Of a stretch of DNA of 64,000 nucleotides, positions 36,054 to 45,600 are shown piece after piece. The stretch is taken from contig JBAXZI010000003.1 in assembly GCA_041670385.1 (NCBI GenBank), positions 1-64,000 of the forward strand, given 5' to 3'. Both the position numbers and the translations under genes were made by a program. Each line of letters starts with the position of its first letter. Positions within the stretch are counted from its first letter, which is position 1. Source of the DNA: CAG-1782 sp041670385. GTDB lineage: Bacteria; Bacillota; Clostridia; Christensenellales; DTU072. The notes beneath the pieces were generated by a model. That model saw only the letters and a program-made list of their open reading frames with translations, made no database searches and was not told where the DNA came from.

Positions 36054-36084
36054 AAAAGACACCTTAAGTTATAAGGTGTCTTTA
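36054..36084 (-). terminator. Terminator after the NuoEF/MetV operon
   Basis: Inverted repeat aaagacacctta (36055-36066) with taaggtgtcttt (36072-36083). On the minus strand it is followed by a run of seven T, so it ends the operon read from 40014. Confidence 0.92.
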
Positions 36085-36104
36085 TAGTTATATAGTTTGT
36101 ATTA

Positions 36105-37310
36105 TTAGTTACCTGGATGGAAATCTTCTTTTTTGAAATCTTTACCGCTAAAGTGAATATATTTTTCACTTAAAGCACCGGTAGGACATACATTTGTACA
36201 CGCCATACAAGTAGCACAATCACTTTGATTCATTTTTGTATTAAGACCAGCTGCTATCATAGTTTTAGAGCCACGATTAACAAACCCGATGTTACACATT
36301 CCCGCAACTTCTTCACAAGCTCGTACACAACGCCCGCAAAGAATACACTTATTCGGGTCAATCCTAATTACTGGACTAGAATCATCAATGTCATAAACAA
36401 CATCATTTTTTTCATAACGAGAACTATCCACATTCAAATCTTCAAACATTTGTAGATATTCGTTAGTACCGAAAGGAATAGTCGTTGGATAAGTATCATA
36501 ATTCCTAGAAGACTTGATTAATTCTAAAATAACTTTTCTATTATGGTCAAGTTCTTCATCTTTACTAACTATTTCCATACCCTCTTCTACACGAGTACAA
36601 CAAGCAGGACTTAGGTCTCTTCTACCTTTTATCTTTACTAGACACAAACGGCAAGCACCAAATTCTGACAAATCTTTGTGATAACATATATGAGGTATTT
36701 CAATTCCATTTTCTTCGCAAACATCTAATAGATTGCGTCCTTTTTTAGCTACTACTTCATTACCATCAACAGTAAATTTTACCATATCGTTTTCTGAAAT
36801 TTTAGCATCATTTTTATCAAAGAAAGAATCATAAAGGTTTAATTTTTCAGCTAATTCATAAATATCATAACCTTCATCATTTTTTGCCAATTTAGTATTT
36901 TCAAAAGGGTGTGTAAGCACTACACCTCTATCCATAGTAAGATTTCCTATTCCAACTGTTTTTGTAATTTGGATAACTTTTTTATCTTCAAAAACCATTT
37001 GCATAGCTTCTAAACCATCTTCACAAATCAAAGGGATAATAACTGTTGCTTCATCATAATAATCTTTCTTTTTTATATCATTTTTATGTTCTTTTAATAA
37101 TTTTACATTACAACCAATACTAATAAGGTCCTTTCCTATTACATTATAGCCATCAGACTCAAGCATATCAGCAAGTAAATTTATATTTGCTTTGCCACCT
37201 ACTCCACAAGCCTTAATACAAGTATCACAACTATTAATAACGATTTTATCTTCTTTAGTTAGTTGGTTTTTTAATTCTTCATAGTTTATTGAACGAAGTG
37301 ATATTATCAT
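36105..37310 (-). CDS. Fusion of MetV-like domain with NuoG-like 2Fe-2S and 2x[4Fe-4S] ferredoxin domains
   Basis: A 401-residue protein. Residues ~1-150 resemble the MetV (MTHFR_C) Cys-rich family: SCDTCIKACGVGG, then IGC and LICEDG. Residues ~175-250 form a plant-type [2Fe-2S] domain (ICYHKDLSEFGACRLCLVKI with later ACC). The NuoG/HydA His-Cys3 cluster segment that should follow is replaced by RNYDTYPTTIPFG, with no ligands. Residues ~325-385 hold two [4Fe-4S] sites (CILCGRCVRAC and CATCMACTNVC). There is no H-cluster or molybdopterin domain. It overlaps the MetV-like gene by four bases. It probably passes electrons between NuoF and an unidentified partner. Confidence 0.75.
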   Translation of the reverse strand: MIISLRSINYEELKNQLTKEDKIVINSCDTCIKACGVGGKANINLLADMLESDGYNVIGKDLISIGCNVKLLKEHKNDIKKKDYYDEATVIIPLICEDGLEAMQMVFEDKKVIQITKTVGIGNLTMDRGVVLTHPFENTKLAKNDEGYDIYELAEKLNLYDSFFDKNDAKISENDMVKFTVDGNEVVAKKGRNLLDVCEENGIEIPHICYHKDLSEFGACRLCLVKIKGRRDLSPACCTRVEEGMEIVSKDEELDHNRKVILELIKSSRNYDTYPTTIPFGTNEYLQMFEDLNVDSSRYEKNDVVYDIDDSSPVIRIDPNKCILCGRCVRACEEVAGMCNIGFVNRGSKTMIAAGLNTKMNQSDCATCMACTNVCPTGALSEKYIHFSGKDFKKEDFHPGN

Positions 37311-37792
37311 TTGTCCACCTCCATATTTGTAAGTGTATCGTTTGTATCTCTTTTCGCACCTGTATAAAAATCATATTCGTTATTAACTTCGTTTTTATAA
37401 TCAGCGTAAGGCATACTAACTTTTATTATTTCTTTTTTGCTATCAGTTACCATAAGACCAATATCATCAATGGATTCAACTAATTTGCAAGTAGGAAAAT
37501 ATCTCTTCATATTTGAAGAACCAGCACTACAAGCAAGTGAAACGATTGTATTTACTTTACTATCCACATCAGCAAAATAAGTTTTTGGTGTACAAGTAGA
37601 TGGAATCATAAAACCTTCAACTACATTGTATCCGTCTTTTTTTAGCTGTTTTGCAAGCGAAACTAATTTAGCCTCTCCGCCACTACCAGCTGTTCTAACA
37701 CAAGTTTCACAACCAATTATAGCAATTGCATCATTATCTTTATCAAGTTTAGAAGTTATATCTTCATATTTTTTTGATTTAGTAAATATCAT
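37307..37792 (-). CDS. MetV-like protein (methylene-THF reductase C-terminal family)
   Basis: A 161-residue stand-alone protein similar to MetV, the small subunit of MetVF-type methylene-tetrahydrofolate reductases. It has IIGCETCVRTAGSGGEAK, then PSTC and SLACSAGSSN, in the family order. The third Cys of the first motif, present in the paralogous domain of the next gene, is Ala here. It overlaps both neighbours by one to four bases, so all four genes are co-translated. No metF is in the window. A structural or electron-transfer subunit is the likely role. Confidence 0.7.
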   Translation of the reverse strand: MIFTKSKKYEDITSKLDKDNDAIAIIGCETCVRTAGSGGEAKLVSLAKQLKKDGYNVVEGFMIPSTCTPKTYFADVDSKVNTIVSLACSAGSSNMKRYFPTCKLVESIDDIGLMVTDSKKEIIKVSMPYADYKNEVNNEYDFYTGAKRDTNDTLTNMEVDK

Positions 37793-39513
37793 TATTTCAC
37801 CTCACTATTTTTAGCAACAGCTTCTTCATATTCATTTCTAAAATATCTTAATGTAGAAAGAACAGGATTTGGTGAAGTTTTGCATAATGCACAAAGTGCT
37901 GTTTGTTGAACTACTTTTGCAAGTTCTTCAAGTTTTGCAATATCATCTAATGTACCGTCACCGTTATTAATTTTATTTAGCATATTAAGCATTTGACGAG
38001 TACCTTCTCTACCAGGAATACATTTGCCACAAGCTTCTTCCTTACAAAATTCCATAAAAAATCTAGCAATATCAACAGCTGACTTTTCATCACACATAAC
38101 AATAAGTCCACCACTACCCATAATTGCACCGTATTCTTGCAAGGTTTGATAATCTATTTTTACATCAAGATGTTGTGCAGGAATACAACCACCCGAAGGC
38201 CCACCTAATTGAGCTGCCTTAAATTTTTTACCTTTTGTAATTCCGCCACCAACATCATAAATTATTGTTTCTAATTTAGTACCCATAGCGATTTCTACAC
38301 AACCTACATTTACGATATCGCCTGTTATACTAAATACTTTTGTTCCACCACTAGCCTCTGTCCCGATATTAGCGAACCATTCTGCACCTTTTAATAAAAT
38401 AGGAGCAACATTAGCTAAAGTTTCTACATTATTAAGAGTTGTTGGTTTTTCCCATAATCCTTGATGAGCAGGGAATGGAGGTCTAGGACGAGGATTTCCT
38501 CTTTTACCTTCTAAGCTACGCATTAATGCAGTTTCTTCACCGCAAACAAACGCACCCGCACCTTGATATACTTCTACATCAAAATCAAATCCAGTCCCTA
38601 ATATATCGACACCTAATATACCATATTTTCTAGCTGCCTTAATTGCTTTGTTTAATGTTTCTACAGCTAGTGGATATTCTGCTCTACAATATATATATCC
38701 ACTATGAGCACCAATAGCCTTAGCTGCAACAATAAGTCCTTCCAATATACTATGAGGGTCACTTTCCAAAACACTTCTATCCATATAAGCACCTGGATCG
38801 CCTTCATCCGCATTGCAAAGTACATATTTAGTTTCGTTTGCTTCTTTAGATGCAAATTTCCATTTTAGACCAGTTGGGAAACCAGCACCACCACGACCAC
38901 GAAGTTTACTATCCAACATTACTTGAATAATATCTTCACTTGACATTTCATTCAATGCTTTATAAGCGGCTTGATAACCACCTCTTGAAATATAGTCATC
39001 AATTTTATTAGGATCTATTAGCCCTCTATTTCTCATTACTATTTGAGTTTGCAAACTAAAGTAAGGAATTTCTTCAATCCCTCGTACCTTTGTATCCAAA
39101 GTTTTTTGACCAGCTACTTTACCGCCGTTTGCCTTTCTTTCTGCCAATTGATATTCCATACCTCTTGCAAAAGCATATTCGCTTACCATATTTTTGCCTA
39201 CAATATGTTTATCAAAAATCTCTTTAGTTTTACTTTCATCTACCTTACAATACATTACTGGTTCTTGTCCAGCAAGTTTTACTGTTACTAACGGTTCTTC
39301 CGAACAAATACCAGCACAACCAGTAGTTACTATTTTGATATCTCTCATCATATTAGCTTCTTTAATTAATGCTTTTAATTTTAACAAAACCTCATTCGCA
39401 CCAGAAGCAATACCACAAGTTCCCATATGGACATATATGATATTTTGATTGTTTATATCTGCACCATTTATTTTTTCAGAAATAGCGTTTATATCTTCTA
39501 TACTTTTAATCAT
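37792..39513 (-). CDS. NuoF/HydB-like NADH-binding flavoprotein subunit
   Basis: A 573-residue diaphorase subunit. Residues ~20-110 are a thioredoxin-like ferredoxin domain (GTCGIASGA and TTGCAGICSEEP). The FMN/NADH module follows with GRGGAGFPTGLKW (~205), NADEGDPGAYMDRSVLE and EEETALMRSLEGKRG-type sequence, then SLBB. A [4Fe-4S] site ends the module (CGKCIPGREGTRQ, then CALCKTSPNP). It resembles HydB/HndC of [FeFe]-hydrogenases but lacks the usual extra C-terminal 2x[4Fe-4S] ferredoxin domain. It is expected to exchange electrons with NAD(P)H. Confidence 0.9.
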   Translation of the reverse strand: MIKSIEDINAISEKINGADINNQNIIYVHMGTCGIASGANEVLLKLKALIKEANMMRDIKIVTTGCAGICSEEPLVTVKLAGQEPVMYCKVDESKTKEIFDKHIVGKNMVSEYAFARGMEYQLAERKANGGKVAGQKTLDTKVRGIEEIPYFSLQTQIVMRNRGLIDPNKIDDYISRGGYQAAYKALNEMSSEDIIQVMLDSKLRGRGGAGFPTGLKWKFASKEANETKYVLCNADEGDPGAYMDRSVLESDPHSILEGLIVAAKAIGAHSGYIYCRAEYPLAVETLNKAIKAARKYGILGVDILGTGFDFDVEVYQGAGAFVCGEETALMRSLEGKRGNPRPRPPFPAHQGLWEKPTTLNNVETLANVAPILLKGAEWFANIGTEASGGTKVFSITGDIVNVGCVEIAMGTKLETIIYDVGGGITKGKKFKAAQLGGPSGGCIPAQHLDVKIDYQTLQEYGAIMGSGGLIVMCDEKSAVDIARFFMEFCKEEACGKCIPGREGTRQMLNMLNKINNGDGTLDDIAKLEELAKVVQQTALCALCKTSPNPVLSTLRYFRNEYEEAVAKNSEVK

Positions 39514-39531
39514 TTAATAACCTCCAAAAAT

Positions 39532-40014
39532 TTACTTGTATTGAACTAGTATATCTTCAATACTATCCACTGTAACTTTGCCATAAACTTTGCCATCAAT
39601 AATAACAACGGGGGCAAGTCCACAAGCACCAAAGCAACGTGCATTTTCGTAAGTATATCTTTTATCAGGAGTGCTTTCACCTTTCTTGATATTTAATAAA
39701 CTCTCAACTTTTTCCGCAATATCTTTGCCACCTTTTACATAGCAAGCAGTGCCCATACATACTTGGACTCTATGTCTTGCTTTTTGTTCCATAGAAAAGA
39801 ACGAATAAAAAGTAATTACACCATAAATTTTATTAGGTGCTATTCCTGTTTTCAGTGAAATCCTATATTGTACACTAAGCGGCAAATAGCCAAGTAAAAT
39901 TTGTGCCTCTTCAAGTAAAGGTATAAGTCCACCAGGTTTTTTACCAAACTCATCGATAATCTTGTCTAATTCCAAAATTTGAGTTTCGTTAAATTGTTTT
40001 TGAATATCTTCCAC
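39532..40014 (-). CDS. NuoE/HydC-like thioredoxin-fold [2Fe-2S] subunit
   Basis: A 160-residue partner of NuoF. The four cluster Cys are visible in QVCMGTACYVKGG and ARCFGACGLAPVV. The start is taken as GTG 40014 (VEDIQKQFNE), since AAGGAG lies seven bases upstream. The frame is open to 40077, but an earlier start would lack a ribosome-binding site. It is the first gene of the four-gene operon. An extended -10 (TGTTATAAT, 40054-40059 region) with a weak -35 lies upstream. Confidence 0.9.
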   Translation of the reverse strand: MEDIQKQFNETQILELDKIIDEFGKKPGGLIPLLEEAQILLGYLPLSVQYRISLKTGIAPNKIYGVITFYSFFSMEQKARHRVQVCMGTACYVKGGKDIAEKVESLLNIKKGESTPDKRYTYENARCFGACGLAPVVIIDGKVYGKVTVDSIEDILVQYK

Positions 40015-40096
40015 GTTTGTACTCCTTATATTAATTAGTTTTTTACGCGTTATATTATAACACATTAAATATAACAATTGACCATTAATTGATTTA

Positions 40097-40133
40097 TTTA
40101 CTATAAATTTACTATAAATTTACTATAAATTTA
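40097..40133. repeat. 11-bp tandem repeat in a divergent intergenic region
   Basis: Three exact copies of tttactataaa plus four bases of a fourth, spanning the gap between the divergent nuoE-like and AhpD-like genes. The unit is close to one helical turn, and the repeat lies about 40-75 bases upstream of the nuoE-like -10. It may act as an A/T-tract UP element or a regulator site. Confidence 0.85.
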
Positions 40134-40212
40134 TCATTAGGGGTTGTAGAAACAATTTTATGTGTTAAACTATAGGTATAATAAAATAAATACCATTGAG
40201 GAGGTTATTTTT

Positions 40213-40566
40213 ATGGAAAATCCAAGAGATATGCTTAACGCTTTTGTAGGCGGACTAGGAGAAATCGGACAAGAAAAAGAGGCTGAAGTTGGCGCTTTTA
40301 TGAACTTGTTAGGAACAAATTACCAACCAGCAGCTATTGACACAAAAACTAAAGAATTAATTAGTGTTGGTATTGCTTGTTACAACAGATGTGTATATTG
40401 TATCGTTTATCATTGCTACAAAGCACTTGAAGCAGGTTGCACAAGAGAAGAAATTTTAGATGCAGCTATGGTTAGTGTAGCTTTCGGCGGTGGTCCATCT
40501 ATGGCTTATTCAGTAACTTACTTAAAAGCTAGTTTAAATGAATTTGCAGACGATTTCAAAAAATAA
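40213..40566 (+). CDS. Carboxymuconolactone decarboxylase/AhpD-like protein
   Basis: A 117-residue all-helical protein starting at ATG 40213 with GAGGAGG upstream. It carries the AhpD-type redox motif C-x2-C-x3-H as CVYCIVYH. Such proteins act as peroxidase reductants or gamma-carboxymuconolactone decarboxylase relatives. In AhpD the Cys pair is served by a lipoylated partner, so the lipoyl-like protein encoded 77 bases downstream is a plausible functional partner (inference). Confidence 0.87.
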   Translation: MENPRDMLNAFVGGLGEIGQEKEAEVGAFMNLLGTNYQPAAIDTKTKELISVGIACYNRCVYCIVYHCYKALEAGCTREEILDAAMVSVAFGGGPSMAYSVTYLKASLNEFADDFKK

Positions 40567-40581
40567 TTTAATATAAAAAGC

Positions 40582-40616
40582 AAAGAGATACTTATCATAA
40601 GTATCTCTTTTTTTTG
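40582..40616 (+). terminator. Terminator after the AhpD-like gene
   Basis: A 13-bp perfect stem, aaagagatactta (40582-40594) and taagtatctcttt (40598-40610), with a three-base loop and a long T-run. Confidence 0.93.
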
Positions 40617-40643
40617 AATTAACAATTAATAAGGAGTACAATA

Positions 40644-40868
40644 ATGGCAGAAATTAAAATAGAAAAAATAGCTGGAGGCGCAGCTAAAGTAGGTAAAGTT
40701 TTCGCAAAGAAAGGCGACGCAATAAATGTTGGTGACAAATTATTTCTTCTTGAAGCTGGCAAAATTAATACACCTTTCAAATCAACTGTAGCAGGCACTG
40801 TAAGTGAAATTAAAGTTGCTACTGGCGACAAAGTTAAGGTAGGCGACATCGTAGCCGTTGTTGACTAA
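40644..40868 (+). CDS. Free-standing lipoyl/biotinyl-carrier domain protein
   Basis: A 74-residue protein that is a complete biotinyl/lipoyl beta-sandwich: two halves around a hairpin with LLEAGKINTP, placing the candidate modified Lys at residue 40. Glu-Ala-Gly-Lys is neither the classical biotin EAMKM nor the common lipoyl E-(S/T)-D-K-A, so the cofactor is uncertain. lplA in the same window favours lipoate. No carboxylase or dehydrogenase neighbours are present. Only 27 bases separate it from the preceding terminator. Confidence 0.82.
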   Translation: MAEIKIEKIAGGAAKVGKVFAKKGDAINVGDKLFLLEAGKINTPFKSTVAGTVSEIKVATGDKVKVGDIVAVVD

Positions 40869-40973
40869 ATTAATAAAATTTTAAGGATATAATTTATATT
40901 TTGTAACTTATTTGAAAGACAATATAATTCAAAAAAGTTTACAAAAATTATTTATCATAAATATATGAAAATA

Positions 40974-41012
40974 TTAAAAATACTGCCTAATTTTAGACAG
41001 TATTTTTTTTAT
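40974..41012 (+). terminator. Terminator after the lipoyl-domain gene
   Basis: Imperfect stem aatactgccta with tagacagtatt (one mismatch), followed by a run of eight to nine T. Confidence 0.75.
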
Positions 41013-41040
41013 GTTATAACATTATTTTATTTACTTTTTA

Positions 41041-41070
41041 TTTATTATTATATTTATTATTATATTTATT
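41041..41070. repeat. 12-bp AT tandem repeat
   Basis: Two and a half copies of tttattattata immediately before the stop of the 41066 gene. It is simple low-complexity sequence. Confidence 0.7.
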
Positions 41071-41614
41071 CTTCTATTGTATAATCGTATTGTTCTGTAT
41101 ATAGACCGTCTTCATTTTTCCTTATTACAAAAGTTCCTACTTCCTTTGCGGTATAAGTACCATCACCATTGTCAATTAGAAGATTTGTTTCGTAATCAAC
41201 GATACTCGCACTGGTTGGTTTGGTAATTACATCATTAATAGCAACTATTCTCTTATAATTCCTTGGAGCAATAATAACTGCATAATCTTCAGTTTTATCG
41301 CCTTGTGTTGCCTTAACCGCAAACACGCCAGCGCCATAGGACATTATTATTCCGTCTTCATCAATAGACGCTATTTGTCTGTCCGAATTTTCACAGGAAT
41401 TCAAATTGCTAGTAACTTCAAATATTATAGGATTTTCATCAGTAGCAATCATATCTTTTGGAGTAAATTTTATTGTACCGCCAACAATTATAGTGTGTTC
41501 TTCTAGGGTATCTTTTAAGCTTTGAATTTGAGCTTCCGTACAACCCGTAAAACAAACACTTACTAATGCTATTATGACAATTGCCAATATCAATATTTTG
41601 TAATTCTTTTTCAT
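41066..41614 (-). CDS. Small Ig-like lipoprotein, unknown function
   Basis: A 182-residue predicted lipoprotein: the signal KKNYKILILAIVIIALVSV ends in the lipobox CFTGC. The mature part has a Big_2-like flavour (VGGTIKFTP, DEDGIIMSYGAGVFAVKAT). It resembles the N-terminal domains of the larger surface proteins nearby. It has a perfect consensus promoter and a normal AAGGAG site, so it should be well expressed. No enzymatic motif was seen. Confidence 0.75.
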   Translation of the reverse strand: MKKNYKILILAIVIIALVSVCFTGCTEAQIQSLKDTLEEHTIIVGGTIKFTPKDMIATDENPIIFEVTSNLNSCENSDRQIASIDEDGIIMSYGAGVFAVKATQGDKTEDYAVIIAPRNYKRIVAINDVITKPTSASIVDYETNLLIDNGDGTYTAKEVGTFVIRKNEDGLYTEQYDYTIEE

Positions 41615-41644
41615 TTTTTACTCCTTGATATATACATTCTAGCC

Positions 41645-41673
41645 ATTATAGCATAATAGTATAATTATGTCAA
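41645..41673 (-). promoter_or_regulatory. Consensus promoter for the 41066 lipoprotein gene
   Basis: On the minus strand a perfect TTGACA (41668-41673), a 17-base spacer and a perfect TATAAT (41645-41650). Confidence 0.88.
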
Positions 41674-41712
41674 AATAATTATTAAATCTACAAATTATTA
41701 CTATTTTATTTT

Positions 41713-41736
41713 CTTATTTTCTTATTTTCTTATTTT
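41713..41736. repeat. 8-bp tandem repeat at the 3' end of the transglutaminase-domain gene
   Basis: Three copies of cttatttt spanning the stop codon of the downstream gene segment at 41730. It is a short AT repeat that could slip. Confidence 0.7.
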
Positions 41737-42572
41737 TTTTCGAAATAATAACTTAAATAGCCATTTTCATAACTTTTTTCTAAAGTATAATTATCATCTA
41801 TATTAGTATTACCAAAATATGTACTTGCATTAATATTGAACATTACACCTAAACCATAGTAGCTACTTTCTATATATAACTGCAAACAATAATGATCTTC
41901 CGTTAATGTCAATGTATTTAGGTATCCAAAAACATTATTAAGTTCTTCATTGCTTTCAATATATAAATCTCCACTATGTAGTGTCCCATCATCATAACTT
42001 AACACTTCATTTTTATAATAATACAAATCCGAAGAAACAGCATTTTCATATTTATCGTAAGTAAGTGCTACACTGCTTCTAGTGCTTTGATAAGTTGCAT
42101 CTTCTGTATGTCCATTGCTTGTTGCTTCAGCATCAGAAATTAAGAAATTATTGTATCTTAATATTTCATAATTGCTATCTTTTGTTGCATCGTCCCAGGT
42201 TATATCTACAATATACCACTTCTTTATATAATCGTTATCCGTTTTATCTATGTCAAGAAGAACCTTAGACCAGGCGTGGCCTCCACCGCTAGCCGTTCCC
42301 GTAGCAACAATGGTTTTTATGCCCTCTATCCCACAAAGCAAAGTAAATGCTCTAGATAGCCCAGAACAAACCGCAAAACCATCATTAAAAACACCCTCTA
42401 GATAAAAAGCATCATAAGCTGTAGATTCTTCTGTGGTCAAACCGGCTTCCACTATATTATGGTCGTAAGTCGCATTTAATACTATATAATCGTGTATTGC
42501 AAGAACTTTTTCATAATCTGACATATTATCTGTCAATATTTGCTTAGCTATCAATTTAGCACTCTCATACAT
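41730..42572 (-). CDS. Transglutaminase-like domain, 3' segment of a surface-protein gene split by TAA
   Basis: From its first ATG this segment has 280 codons and encodes a transglutaminase-core domain with the catalytic triad order Cys (GFAVCSGLSRAF), His (GGHAWSKV) and Asp (VDITWDDA). It has no signal peptide and no ribosome-binding site. The open frame really continues upstream to 42680, where a TAA (42681-42683) separates it from the 42681-46022 gene in the same frame. The 36 intervening codons (starting PVYPDNVLSSEILYK) read sensibly. It is therefore most likely the C-terminal part of that protein rather than a separate gene. Confidence 0.8.
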   Translation of the reverse strand: MYESAKLIAKQILTDNMSDYEKVLAIHDYIVLNATYDHNIVEAGLTTEESTAYDAFYLEGVFNDGFAVCSGLSRAFTLLCGIEGIKTIVATGTASGGGHAWSKVLLDIDKTDNDYIKKWYIVDITWDDATKDSNYEILRYNNFLISDAEATSNGHTEDATYQSTRSSVALTYDKYENAVSSDLYYYKNEVLSYDDGTLHSGDLYIESNEELNNVFGYLNTLTLTEDHYCLQLYIESSYYGLGVMFNINASTYFGNTNIDDNYTLEKSYENGYLSYYFEKK

Positions 42573-42680
42573 ATTCGATAAAGCTACTCCATTTGCATCA
42601 CTTGAAAATGTAGGTTTATAACCCCACGAAATAACTTTATAAAGTATTTCAGAAGATAGGACATTATCAGGGTAAACTGG

Positions 42681-45600
42681 TTATGAATCAATAAATAAAT
42701 CTCTTGTACTTGCTACATTTATTACATAATGTTGAAGAAAAGTACTATACTGCGTTTTTACAGCTTGAACAATATATGGTCCAGTTGGTGATAAATTTCT
42801 AGTAACATTACTTTTAACTAAGATTACTCTTTCATCATTAAAATTGCTCCAAATATTGGGCACATAACCATTCAAACCAGCTTCATCAAACGATTCTAAT
42901 CCCGCAAATAAAGCATCACCAATTATACTATCATCTATCCCCGTACAACTATCTACATATATAGGCATATAATCCATTCTATTAGCTAGTACATAACAAA
43001 TAAAATCATTGATTTCTCTTTGACTTGTTAGCCACAAATTTTGTTTAATTCCTTTCCAAATAAAAGTACTACTAAGCATATCCACATCACTCGCATTATT
43101 ATATCCTTCTGTATTAGCATTAGTATTCAAAAAAGTATTATCCGTAAGTTTGTTATACAAATCATTATCTACACAAATCAAAGTTTCTACATCAGAACGG
43201 ATATTATCCACTATAGCATAAACTCGTGTTTCACTATTTATTGTTGGAGAATATGTATAAGTATTCGTAGTACCGCTAGTTACACATACATCATTAATGT
43301 ACCAATCTATAACTTGATATGTATTACAATTAGGCAACAAATTAGCTGTAAAAGTAACATTAGTCGTTGTCCCATCTATTTGTAAAACACTATTATCGGG
43401 CACAATTTCTACATTTTCTATAGATGCAGACAAAATCCAAGTCGCTGTAAATGTTACATTTTTAGTAATTATATAACTATCACCTTCAGCATATAAAGTT
43501 GTTCCATCAGACCAACCGCCAAAATTATGATATTCATATGTAAATGAATTATTTATTAAAATGTAATTTGCATTCTCATATTGGTAGGCTATTATAGGGT
43601 CATCACCTACTCCGCCACCATTGTTGTATGTTATTGTGAATTTTATATCTTCTTCCCAAATTGCCGTAAACACTACATTATCGCCAATTGTAAACACATC
43701 ATCTACATTATAAATAGTTACACCATCGGTCCATCCTACAAATTTATGATTTTCATAAATAAAAGGGTTTTCAATCAATGTAATTAGAGAATCTTCAAAT
43801 TGATTAGGGATAATAGGTGCAGTGCCGTCACCTTCTCCGCTAATATATGATACTGTATATTTATCTGCCTCTTGTCTAGAATTAAGCATTATTTTTAATG
43901 CAGGGGCCATACCACCTTCACAACTGTCAATTACTAAACTTCCCTTATTGCCATTTACCATAATATAATCAACTGTTTTACTTCCGCTATAATCAGGCGA
44001 ACGCAAATACCACCAACCCTTTTTATAATAGTCGGAGTCTGTATCGTTGTTCATAAACCCGCCCTTAATATATCCATAATCGCTAATTTGCTTTTGTCTA
44101 AGTATATCATTATAATTAACAACGCTTGAAAAACCATAATCACTATTTATAATATCATCTTTATCTAGCAAATAAATATTATCACTTACATCAGTTTCTG
44201 TTTGATTTGTTACTATCAAGCGACTTTGCATATTATTAAATGCTAAATTATAGAAATCATCGTTCAAATATTCCCTATAATCGCTATACTTCCAATTATT
44301 CGCAAAGTTGTTTTCATCTTCATCATCTTTTGTCGTAAAATATTCATTACTATTTGCCAATTCATCATTATTGATGTCTATCCATTCATAATTTGTTTTA
44401 TTAACAAAAGCACCATTGTCAATAATGTTTTCACATAAAATTAATGCTTCGCCATCATCAATTGAAAGGATTCTCCATTTTATTGGTTCTACCTTAAAAT
44501 AATAGATATTTCCATTTACTATTTCATTTCCGTCAAAATCAATTGTGGATTTTGCATTTACCAAATATAAATTCGCAACAATTTTTACATATTCGCAATC
44601 GTCGGAACCTACATAATAGCCATTAGCATTTACTTCATTTGTCGATATGCTAACTTCACTTGCTTTCAATGACTGAGGATAAGTACCAAAATACAAATAA
44701 TCGCCATCTTCACTTACATTATTATTGTTATCAACTCTAACATATTGGTCGGCAATATTGCCAAGTAAAGTAGGTTCTTCCCATTTAGCAAATATTAATA
44801 TATTACTAATTGTACCAGAATCTATTGTCGCAATTGGTTTTGTAAAAGAACTATCTTCATACCACCCCTCAAAATTGCCGGGATTATAAATTTTGTTATC
44901 TTTCAAAATAATACCGTTAGTAGGATTTTTTAATTCAATATTATCTGCTACAGTAAATATTGTTGGATTATTTTCACTATTTGTTCCGCCATTTAGACAA
45001 TAAGTAATATTATAAGCTATTAAATTTCCGCCCAAATATAAATCTAAATTTCCTGTTTTACCACTATCAATTTTTGTAATTATTTCTGTCTTTTTTACAT
45101 CGCCATACCATTGATAAATATTATCAGAAAAACCGTCTAACACCTCACCTGTAGGTATTATGAATACATATTCTTCATCTTCTATTGTATAATTTGTCTT
45201 TAGTATGTTTGGATTTTCGGTTTCTTCCATTCCATATACTAAATGATAATTTATATCATACTCAACAACTTCCCACTTTGCATATAACTCTAAATTGCCA
45301 ATATCTCCCGATATTATATTCAATACTTCATTTTCAAAGCCAGCCTCACTGAACCAACCTAAAAATGCGTATCCACTTTTTTCAGGTACAGCAAATGTTA
45401 TATTATCTTCAATAGTATAAATATTAGGATTTTTAGTGTTTTCAATACCATCCATATTATTATAAACTATCGAATATTCAATAGGCGTCCCTCCTAAATA
45501 AATATCCAACTCTCCGAAAGTACCTTTCGTTATCTCAGTAATTTCTTCTTTTTCGCCATCAGTGAATACAAACCATTTATAATTATTATCCTGATAACCT

